A DNA stretch of 13,600 bases from an uncultured Devosia sp. (GTDB lineage: Bacteria; Pseudomonadota; Alphaproteobacteria; Rhizobiales; Devosiaceae). The position numbers were made by a program, and so were the translations under genes. The stretch spans positions 1 through 13,600 of the forward strand of contig CAKTFF010000026.1 in the NCBI GenBank assembly GCA_934553185.1, given 5' to 3'. The notes beneath the pieces were generated by a model. That model searched no databases, was not told the origin of the DNA, and saw only the letters and a list, made by a program, of their open reading frames with translations. Below are positions 6,888 through 13,600 of the stretch, one piece after another (within the stretch, counting starts at the first letter, position 1; every line of letters starts with the position of its first letter).

Positions 6888-7775
6888 TTACTCGCGTGGC
6901 TCCATCGCATCGCGCAAGCCATCGCCCAGGAAGTTCACTGCAAGCACGGTGAAGAGGATCAAAAGCCCAGGAGGAATGGCGAGCCAGGGTGCCTGGGACA
7001 GCCAGGACGAGGCGCTATTGAGCAGATTCCCCCACGTCGGCACCGGAGGCTGGATACCAAAGCCCAGGAACGAAAGGGCCGACTCCAGCATAATGGCGCT
7101 GCCAACAGCCAGCGTCGAGGCGACGGTGATCGGACCGATGGCATTGGGCAGGATATGGCGGAACATCAACCGTGGCCCGCTGGCCCCAAGAGCACGGGCG
7201 GCTTCCACGAATTCTCGTTCGCGCAGCGCCAGGAATTGGCTTCGTACCAGGCGCGCTGTGCCCATCCAGATCAGAATGCCGACAATGGCGACCAGCAAAG
7301 GCGGACTCGGACGGAAAAGCCCGGAGAGCAGTAAAACCAGCGGCAGGGTCGGGATGGACATCATGACGTCGGTAAAGCGCATGAGGATCACGTCTGGAAT
7401 ACCGCGGTAAAAACCGGACACGGCGCCGACCAGCGTTCCGACAAGACCTGCAATCATGGCGCCTGCCAAGCCGACCGCGAGTGACACCCGCCCACCATGC
7501 AAGAGCCGGGTCAGCGCATCTCGGCCCAGTTCATCCGTGCCGAGCCAGTGCTCGGCAGAAATCGGCCCGGGCATGCCGAGCAGGTCGAAGTCCTGGTAGT
7601 CATAGCTATAAGGGGACAGCATCGGCCCGAAGGTGACGGCAAGCCCGAGCAGGACCAGGAACACTGCACCGATCACGGCGAGGCGCCGCTTGAGGAATCG
7701 TCGGGCAACGCGCCGCCAGTAGGTTTGCGGTGGGGCTGCCGGGGAGCTGGCGCCGGGAACCGTTGCGTCAGTCAT
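6888..7775 (-). CDS. Oligopeptide-type ABC transporter permease, OppC/DppC-like (system A)
   Basis: The protein has 295 residues from the chosen start and is one of the two inner-membrane subunits forming the import channel. It shows an N-terminal basic segment followed by a membrane span (about 32-50), the OppC hallmark HWLGTDELGRD (76-86), further spans around 99-120, 140-153, 160-175, 213-235 and 265-284, the EAA loop (EFVEAARALGASG, about 188-200, contacting the ATPase), and the C-terminal NFLGDGLRDAMEPR typical of the family. I start at 7775 (MTDATVPG) rather than at the longer in-frame ATG at 7835, because GAGGA lies 6 nt upstream and the ATG overlaps the OppB-like stop by 8 nt, a normal coupling arrangement. 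The 20 extra residues would be unlike the family. Confidence 0.94.
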   Translation of the reverse strand: MTDATVPGASSPAAPPQTYWRRVARRFLKRRLAVIGAVFLVLLGLAVTFGPMLSPYSYDYQDFDLLGMPGPISAEHWLGTDELGRDALTRLLHGGRVSLAVGLAGAMIAGLVGTLVGAVSGFYRGIPDVILMRFTDVMMSIPTLPLVLLLSGLFRPSPPLLVAIVGILIWMGTARLVRSQFLALREREFVEAARALGASGPRLMFRHILPNAIGPITVASTLAVGSAIMLESALSFLGFGIQPPVPTWGNLLNSASSWLSQAPWLAIPPGLLILFTVLAVNFLGDGLRDAMEPRE

Positions 7776-8721
7776 AGCGGATCCTCGGGTCAAGCGCGGC
7801 GTAGCACAGGTCGGCGACAATGTTGGCGACCACAATGGCGAACGAGCCCATCATCATCAGGCCCATAAGCATCGGGTAATCGCGGCCATCCATGCTCTCC
7901 ATGAACAGCCGGCCGATGCCGGGCCAGGCAAATACGGTCTCGGTGATCACAGCGCCCGAAATGATGGTCACAAAATCGACGGCAATCACCGTGACCGCCG
8001 GGATCATGGCATTGCGCAGTGCGTGGAAGAACAGGACAGCTTTCTCGCCGCGACCCTTGGCATAGGCGGTGCGGATATAATCCTGGTTGAGCACGTCGAT
8101 CATGCCCGAGCGGATGAAGCGGCTCCAACTGGCGACCGTGGCGAGCGACAGGACGGCGGCAGGCATGATGATATGGCGCAGCCGATCGATGAACGAGCCG
8201 TCGCCGATCGACTGGTAGCCGGCCGAAGGCAGCCAGCCCAGTTGCACGCTGAACAACAATTGCAGCAGCAGCGCCAGCCAGAACACCGGGGTCGAGATGC
8301 CGGCGAAGCTCAGAACCGTGACGGTGCCATCGAGCTTTGACCCACGCCGTGCGGCGCTGATCATGCCGACGGGAACCGCGATCAGCAGCGATATGACCAT
8401 GGCAAGGCCACCCAGCTGTAGCGTCGGGCCAAGGCGAAGCACGACCTCGTCTAACACCGGCCGTCCGGTGCGGATGGAATACCCCCAGTCGCCGACAAAA
8501 ATGGCTTTGAGCCAGAGAAAGTATTGTACCGGCACGGGTTGATCGAGGCCATAGCGGGCAGCAATCTGCGCCAGCGCTTCCTTGCTGACGGACGGATTCT
8601 CGGCATAAACGTCCAGCGGGCCACCCGGCGCCAGCTGGATGATAGCGAACAGAATAACGGAGATGCCCAACAAGAGCGGGATGGCGCCGAGAACACGGCG
8701 GATGATGTAGCTTAGGCTCAT
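7768..8721 (-). CDS. Oligopeptide-type ABC transporter permease, OppB/DppB-like (system A)
   Basis: The protein has 317 residues and is the partner channel subunit. It begins with the family-typical MSLSYIIRRVLGAIPLLLGISVILFAIIQLAPG pattern (first span about 10-30), then the periplasmic segment with YGLDQPVPVQYFLWL and GDWGYSIRTGRPV. Spans follow at about 97-121, 132-152, 177-190, 229-257 and 276-300, with an EAA loop (DYIRTAYAKGRGEKAVLFFHALRN, 204-227) and the C-terminal DPRIRYD. The start at 8721 is preferred over the longer frame opening at 8760 because AAGGAG sits just upstream and the longer version would read through the stem-loop at 8747-8770. With the OppC-like gene it is the only permease pair in the window. 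Confidence 0.95.
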   Translation of the reverse strand: MSLSYIIRRVLGAIPLLLGISVILFAIIQLAPGGPLDVYAENPSVSKEALAQIAARYGLDQPVPVQYFLWLKAIFVGDWGYSIRTGRPVLDEVVLRLGPTLQLGGLAMVISLLIAVPVGMISAARRGSKLDGTVTVLSFAGISTPVFWLALLLQLLFSVQLGWLPSAGYQSIGDGSFIDRLRHIIMPAAVLSLATVASWSRFIRSGMIDVLNQDYIRTAYAKGRGEKAVLFFHALRNAMIPAVTVIAVDFVTIISGAVITETVFAWPGIGRLFMESMDGRDYPMLMGLMMMGSFAIVVANIVADLCYAALDPRIRYD

Positions 8722-8725
8722 CTTG

Positions 8726-8731
8726 CTCCTT
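8726..8731 (-). promoter_or_regulatory. Strong ribosome binding site of the OppB-like permease
   Basis: AAGGAG on the transcribed strand lies 4 nt before ATG 8721. It decides the start of the permease gene and gives it independent initiation after the two upstream stem-loops, unlike the coupled starts elsewhere in the cluster. Confidence 0.8.
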
Positions 8732-8746
8732 GGGGCTACGGAGCCA

Positions 8747-8770
8747 CCGGCCCTGCACAAGCAGGGCCGG
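8747..8770 (-). other. Perfect 10-bp stem-loop between binding protein and permease genes
   Basis: CCGGCCCTGC (8747-8756), loop ACAA, and its exact complement GCAGGGCCGG (8761-8770) form a very stable GC-rich hairpin in the 78-nt gap between the system A binding protein and the OppB-like gene. No T-run follows on the transcribed strand. With the hairpin at 8791-8811 it probably acts as an mRNA stabiliser or partial attenuator that lets the binding protein be made in excess over the membrane subunits. Confidence 0.8.
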
Positions 8771-8790
8771 CGTGCAATTCAAGTCTTGCG

Positions 8791-8811
8791 CTTGAGGCCT
8801 TAGGCCTCAAG
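8791..8811 (-). other. 9-bp stem-loop carrying the binding-protein stop codon in its loop
   Basis: CTTGAGGCC (8791-8799) pairs exactly with GGCCTCAAG (8803-8811). The 3-nt loop is the TAA stop codon of the solute-binding protein gene. It lies 20 nt upstream of a second hairpin in transcription order. There is no T-run, so simple termination is unlikely; 3'-end protection of the binding-protein mRNA is the likeliest role. Confidence 0.75.
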
Positions 8812-10413
8812 GTACCATTCCTTGGTGTCCACGAAATTGGTCATGTTGGTGGGATTGGGAACGAAGTTCTTGAGCTCCACTGGTTTGGCAATGACGGACA
8901 CGCCTTGCGTCAACGCGATCGCTGGCAGGTCTTCGGCGATGATGCGCTGCATTTCCGAGGCTGCGGCTTTGCGCTCTTCGGCGTCCAGTGTGTTCTCCAG
9001 ACGTGCAAACACCTCATCGAGCGCAGGGTTAGAATAGCCCTGGCCGTTGTTCTCACCTTCCGAACCGTAGAAGGTTGAATAGACGGGGTCAGCTGAGGTG
9101 ATCCAGCGGCCATAGATCAGATCATAGCCGCCGGTATAGCGGGCCTCGCGATATGCAACGCCGGTCTTGTTGTCGGCGGTGGCTTCGATGCCGATTTCCT
9201 TGAGCTGAGCGATGATGACCTGCTGCACGTTTTCGTCGTCGGCACGGCCGGACTGCACCACAAAGGCAAAGCTGAGGCGCGTGCCGTCTTTTTCGCGAAT
9301 GCCATCGCCACCGCGAGCATAGCCCGCTTCATCGAGCAGCGCATTGGCTGCAGCAACGTCATAGGCATATTCAGGCGTTGCATCGTCGTAGAGGTCGAAG
9401 ATGGGCAGGACCAGCGACTTGATAGGGGTGGGGAAACCACCCTGCACACGGATCAGCGTTTCGCGATTAATGGCATGCGCCACGGCTTTGCGGACAGCGA
9501 GATCGGCAAGCGCTGCGTTGCGGAAGTTAAAGTCGAGGTGACCCCAGCTCAGCTGCTGGCCAACGACGATTTCGAGGCCATCAACGCCTTCGAGCTGGGA
9601 TGCGCGGCCGTAAGGAACCGAGACAGCCATGTCGAGTTCGCCGCTCTGCAGCTGGGTGATCAGGGTGTTGCTGTCGGTGACGATGCGGAACACCAGGCGA
9701 TCGAGATAGGGCAGCGCATCGCCGTTTGCGGCCGTGCGCCAGTAGTCAGTGTTCTTGTCGAGCACAACATACTGACCGCGCACGAATTCAGCCACCTTGA
9801 ACGGGCCGGTGCCGACCGGGGTCTCGTTGTAGGACGAGGTGTTGAGGTCGGTGCCTTCCAACAGGTGCTTGGGCATAATGCCAAAGGTGAACAGCGTCGA
9901 AGCGAAGTTTGGCTTCACCGTGTTGTAGTTGCATACGACCGTGTAATCGTCGGGCAGGTCGATGCTGTCGATATCCTGCGTGCCGTCCTTTGACTCGGCG
10001 ATAAATGCCGGGTCCTTGACCGCTTCCCAGGTGAACTTAACGTCCGCCGAGGTGAAGGGCTCGCCATCATGCCACTTAACATTCTCATGGAGGTGGTAGG
10101 TGATGGTCATTTTCGAGCCGTCCTCGGAAAGGACGATGCCGCCATTTTCAAGCGTCGGCACTTCCTTGGCAAGAACAGGCACGTAGCGCGCGTCCTTGTC
10201 GGGGGCGATCAGGCCCTCAATTACGGTATGCTGCGCATCGGCGAGGAAGCCGGTCGAATAGGTGTTCATGGTGTCGAGCTCATAAGTGAGACCGACATTG
10301 AGAGTGCCGCCCGATTGCTGGGCCATGGCGGGCATAACGCGCATGGTGGCGAAGGCAGTGGTGCCGGCAAGGATGCCTTGAAGCACGACGCGGCGTGAAA
10401 GCTTGATGTTCAT
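8800..10413 (-). CDS. Family 5 extracellular solute-binding protein, Tat-exported (system A)
   Basis: This is a 537-residue SBP_bac_5 family periplasmic binding protein. The N-terminus carries a twin-arginine signal (LSRRVVLQG, Arg7-Arg8) followed by a weakly hydrophobic stretch and a cleavage site near AMA-QQ (about 31), so export of the folded protein by Tat is expected. Family motifs include VKWHDGEPFTSADVKFTW (112-129) and the PVGTGPFKVAEF segment. I start at 10413 rather than at an in-frame ATG at 10440, because AAGGAAGGGA lies 4 nt upstream and the nine extra residues would precede a normal Tat n-region. It follows the dehydrogenase gene by 57 nt and precedes the permeases. Together with these and the ATPases upstream it makes a full importer. 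The ligand is unknown. Confidence 0.95.
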   Translation of the reverse strand: MNIKLSRRVVLQGILAGTTAFATMRVMPAMAQQSGGTLNVGLTYELDTMNTYSTGFLADAQHTVIEGLIAPDKDARYVPVLAKEVPTLENGGIVLSEDGSKMTITYHLHENVKWHDGEPFTSADVKFTWEAVKDPAFIAESKDGTQDIDSIDLPDDYTVVCNYNTVKPNFASTLFTFGIMPKHLLEGTDLNTSSYNETPVGTGPFKVAEFVRGQYVVLDKNTDYWRTAANGDALPYLDRLVFRIVTDSNTLITQLQSGELDMAVSVPYGRASQLEGVDGLEIVVGQQLSWGHLDFNFRNAALADLAVRKAVAHAINRETLIRVQGGFPTPIKSLVLPIFDLYDDATPEYAYDVAAANALLDEAGYARGGDGIREKDGTRLSFAFVVQSGRADDENVQQVIIAQLKEIGIEATADNKTGVAYREARYTGGYDLIYGRWITSADPVYSTFYGSEGENNGQGYSNPALDEVFARLENTLDAEERKAAASEMQRIIAEDLPAIALTQGVSVIAKPVELKNFVPNPTNMTNFVDTKEWYLEA

Positions 10414-10470
10414 TCTGTCCCTTCCTTGATCTTCAAACAAATTGAAAACTGCCGGTTTTTCCGGTCTTGT

Positions 10471-11400
10471 TCAGTAACCCAGGCTTCGATCGACGACGTT
10501 GCGCACCGGCTCGCCGTTCTCGAAACGCCGGATATTGGCGACCATCTCCTTGACCGCCATATGCTGGTGAGTAGGCGCAGCCACGTGGGGGGAAAGCCGC
10601 ACCTTGGGATGGTGCCAGAGTGGATCCTCCCCCGGCAGAGGCTCGATGCGGAAGACGTCAAGCGCAGCACCGCTGAGCTTTCCGCTATCCAGCGCGGCAA
10701 GGAGATCGGCATCGACCACGTGGCCGCCGCGGGCGCCATTGATGAAGAAGGCGCCGTCTGCCATAGCGGAAATCAGCTCGCCATCGATAATGTCCGCGGT
10801 TTCAGCGGTCAGGGGTAGCAGGTTGATCACGATATCAGCGCCGCGAACCGCCTCAATAAGCCGGTCGGCGCCCGCATAGGTCGTGGCGCCAGGGATGTCA
10901 TGGTTGGAGCGAGCCCAGACGCTGGTCTGGAAGCCGAAGCGCACAAGGTGATCGGCTACGGGACGGCCCAGCGCACCGGCGCCAAGAACGGTCACCTTGC
11001 GCTCATTGGCCAGCTTTTCAGCCTGCGGCGCCCACTCGCCCTTCGCCTGAAGCTCGGCATAAAGAAAGAGGTTGCGGTGCCAAGCCAAAGCCTGTGCGAG
11101 GACCCATTCGGCCATGCCTAGCGCCAGACCCTCATCGACGAGGCGTACGATCGGCAGGACGTCGGGCACTTCCCCGCTTGCTAGCAGATGCTCAATGCCG
11201 GCATTGAGACTTAGAACAAGCTTGAGGCCTGGGACGGCGCGAACGACGCCGGGCAGAGGGCGGCCGACAACGATAAAGGGCACTTCGGCATCGCCCGCTT
11301 TGGGCTGCTCGGTCAGCACTTCGAAATCGGGCAGTTCCGCTCGGAAAAGCTGGGCCAACTGTTCAGGATTGCCGCGAGAGGCGATGAATAACCTTTTCAT
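10471..11400 (-). CDS. D-2-hydroxyacid dehydrogenase, GhrA-like (glyoxylate/hydroxypyruvate reductase type)
   Basis: This cytoplasmic NAD(P)-dependent oxidoreductase has 309 residues. The Rossmann motif GAGALG is at 140-145, preceded by VTVL. The catalytic triad of the family is present: Arg224 in NGARGG, Glu253 in FRIEPLP and His272 in SPHVAA. The second half and the C-terminal VDRSLGY resemble E. coli GhrA (from memory, VDRARGY), which reduces glyoxylate and hydroxypyruvate. Substrate choice within this family is not predictable, so I give no symbol. Start options are TTG 11454, ATG 11433, ATG 11412 and ATG 11400; I chose 11400 (MKRLFIASRG) for its fit to the family, as none has a good ribosome binding site. 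It sits between the ATPase pair and the binding protein of system A, so it may act on a product of the imported solute. Confidence 0.9.
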   Translation of the reverse strand: MKRLFIASRGNPEQLAQLFRAELPDFEVLTEQPKAGDAEVPFIVVGRPLPGVVRAVPGLKLVLSLNAGIEHLLASGEVPDVLPIVRLVDEGLALGMAEWVLAQALAWHRNLFLYAELQAKGEWAPQAEKLANERKVTVLGAGALGRPVADHLVRFGFQTSVWARSNHDIPGATTYAGADRLIEAVRGADIVINLLPLTAETADIIDGELISAMADGAFFINGARGGHVVDADLLAALDSGKLSGAALDVFRIEPLPGEDPLWHHPKVRLSPHVAAPTHQHMAVKEMVANIRRFENGEPVRNVVDRSLGY

Positions 11401-11565
11401 GACAGTGAGCATGATGCGCCTAGCTCGTCTCATGCAATGGCCGAAAAAATTCAAATTCCCAGCACTTCACCTCATGGAATGAAACTTTCGTGCCAGAAAC
11501 GAATGCCTCATCAGCCAGAGTGGCGCGTGCTTAGACGAGGTGCATCAAACTTGAGCAGGTGAGCT
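11401..11565 (-). other. Noncoding gap upstream of the dehydrogenase, likely holding a promoter
   Basis: This 165-nt gap is one of two long gaps in the cluster. I see no convincing sigma-70 promoter. A sigma-54-like sequence, TGGCACG then AAAG then TTTCA, lies at 11495-11480 on the transcribed strand, but it lacks the key G of the -12 GC. A weak imperfect hairpin (CTTGAGC/GCTTCAAG, 11550-11570) overlaps the end of the OppF-like gene. No tandem Pho-box repeat is present, unlike the other gap. The lower part may be coding if the dehydrogenase starts at an earlier codon. Confidence 0.4.
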
Positions 11566-12550
11566 TCAAGCCAGAGGGTTGGCGAGGTCCAACTCATGAG
11601 CACGGATGCAGGCCACCTGCTGACCATTGGACATCGTCTCCAGCGGCGGGACGATCTGGGCACAAGGCTCGATGGCATAGGGGCAGCGGGTGCGGAAGAC
11701 ACAGCCGGAGGGTGGGTTGACCGGACTTGGCAGGTCGCCCTTGAGCGTTATGCGCTCACGCCGCACCGTCGGATCAGGCACTGGAGCAGCGTCCAGCAGA
11801 GCACGGGTATAGGGATGACGCGGCCGCGTATAGAGCTCGGCGGCCGTGCCCATCTCCATGACGCGGCCTAGATAGAGCACAATGACGCGGTCGCAGAGGA
11901 ATTCGATGACCGAAAGATCGTGGCCGATAAATAGGAGGGAAAGTCCCAGTTGCTTGCGCAGGTCCTGCAGGAGGTTGATGATCTGGGCTTGGATCGAAAC
12001 GTCGAGCGCCGAAACCGGTTCGTCGGCGACAATGAACTCAGGATTGACCGCAAGGGCCCGGGCAATGCCGATGCGCTGGCGTTGCCCACCGGAAAACTCA
12101 TGGGGGAAGCGCGTGGCGGCACTACGCGGCAGCCCCACTTGCTCAAGCAGGTCGCCGATGCGCTGGTCGCGATCCTTGCGCGTGCCAATGCCGTGCAGCA
12201 TCAAGGCCTCGCCCAAGGTCTGGCCGACGCTCATGCGCGGGTTGAGGCTGGCATATGGATCCTGGAAAATGATCTGCATGCGGCTGCGCAACGATTTGAG
12301 CGCCTTGGCCGGCAGTGCCGTCACGTCTTCTCCACCGAGGTGAACCGTGCCCGAAGTGGGTTCGACCAGGCGCAGCACAGCGCGTCCGAGCGTCGTCTTG
12401 CCCGAGCCGGACTCGCCCACCAGCCCCACAACTTCGCCTTTACCTACTGTGAAGGACACACCATCGAGCGCCCGGAGCTTGACGCCAGGATTGAACAGCG
12501 TTTTGCCCAGCGGATAGTGGACCTTAAGATCGTCGACGACGAGAAGCGGC

Positions 12551-12558
<8 letters not shown>
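11566..12558 (-). CDS. Oligopeptide-type ABC transporter ATPase, OppF/DppF-like (system A)
   Basis: This ATPase has 330 residues with Walker A GESGSGKT (48-55), Q-loop Gln99, signature FSGGQ (155-159), Walker B FIVADE with Asp179-Glu180, switch His213, and the full C-terminal oligopeptide-transporter region GCVFRTRCP with Cys286, 292, 299 and 317. An open frame extends upstream to 12816, but those 86 residues overlap the OppD-like gene in another frame and look like shadow sequence. ATG 12558 ([11 protein letters not shown]) gives the normal family start and overlaps the upstream stop by 8 nt. It should pair with the OppD-like subunit to energise the OppB/OppC-like permeases further along. 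Confidence 0.95.
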
Positions 12559-13573
<1,015 letters not shown>

Positions 13574-13600
13574 GGGTGGAGGTGCCCTGCCCTTTCCATT

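Noticed and set aside
10452..10464. CCGG-A5-CCGG hairpin after the dehydrogenase as a terminator
   Set aside because: The stem is only 4 bp and the following T stretch is short and interrupted, too weak to call.
11398..11404. A CTGTCAT heptamer at the start of the dehydrogenase gene as a second Pho box
   Set aside because: It is a single copy. The sequence 11 bp upstream (CATCATG) does not match, and it overlaps the start codon.
11480..11495. Sigma-54-like promoter upstream of the dehydrogenase (TGGCACG, AAAG, TTTCA)
   Set aside because: The -24 part is perfect, but the essential GC of the -12 element reads TC, and no enhancer-binding protein gene or upstream site is visible.
11550..11570. 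Imperfect hairpin at the end of the system A OppF-like gene as a terminator
   Set aside because: The stem is about 7 bp with a bulge, overlaps the stop codon, and is followed by only three T residues.

Overview
The window is GC-rich (about 60% by eye) and almost fully coding. Every gene I can support lies on the minus strand, so transcription runs from position 13600 towards 1. Oligopeptide/nickel-family (family 5) ABC transporters, a twin-arginine signal peptide, tight ATGA/TGATG gene overlaps and Pho-box-like repeats suggest an alphaproteobacterium, probably Hyphomicrobiales (Rhizobium/Devosia-like). No rRNA, tRNA, taxonomic marker or mobile element confirms this.

Right-hand block (13573 to 5221, system A), in transcription order: an OppD/DppD-type ATPase, an OppF/DppF-type ATPase, a 165-nt gap, a GhrA-like D-2-hydroxyacid dehydrogenase, a Tat-type family 5 solute-binding protein, two tandem stem-loops, the only two permeases in the window (OppB- and OppC-type), and a divergent gamma-glutamyltransferase-family protein with Ser where the catalytic Thr is expected. 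Together these make a complete peptide-type importer with two linked metabolic enzymes. Its substrate cannot be read from the sequence; a gamma-glutamyl or amide-bearing compound is a guess.

Left-hand block (5044 to beyond 1, system B): a 176-nt gap holding a three-unit Pho-box-like element, then a Sec-type family 5 solute-binding protein, an OppD-type ATPase, an OppF-type ATPase, a glycerophosphodiester phosphodiesterase (GDPD) and a type I phosphodiesterase/alkaline-phosphatase-superfamily enzyme cut by the window edge. These genes overlap or lie within 14 nt of each other. No permease is present in this block.

The most interesting reading is that system B is a phosphate-starvation module. 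Three heptamers resembling CTGTCAY recur every 11 bp upstream of the operon, and the operon ends in two different phosphodiesterases without signal peptides. A family 5 importer plus a GDPD-like enzyme plus a phosphatase-type enzyme recalls the Agrobacterium agrocinopine (acc) operon. I infer import of an intact organophosphodiester that is cleaved in the cytoplasm. The missing permeases and a perfect 13-bp stem-loop buried in the start of the first ATPase gene suggest either that permeases are shared with system A or that permease genes were lost.
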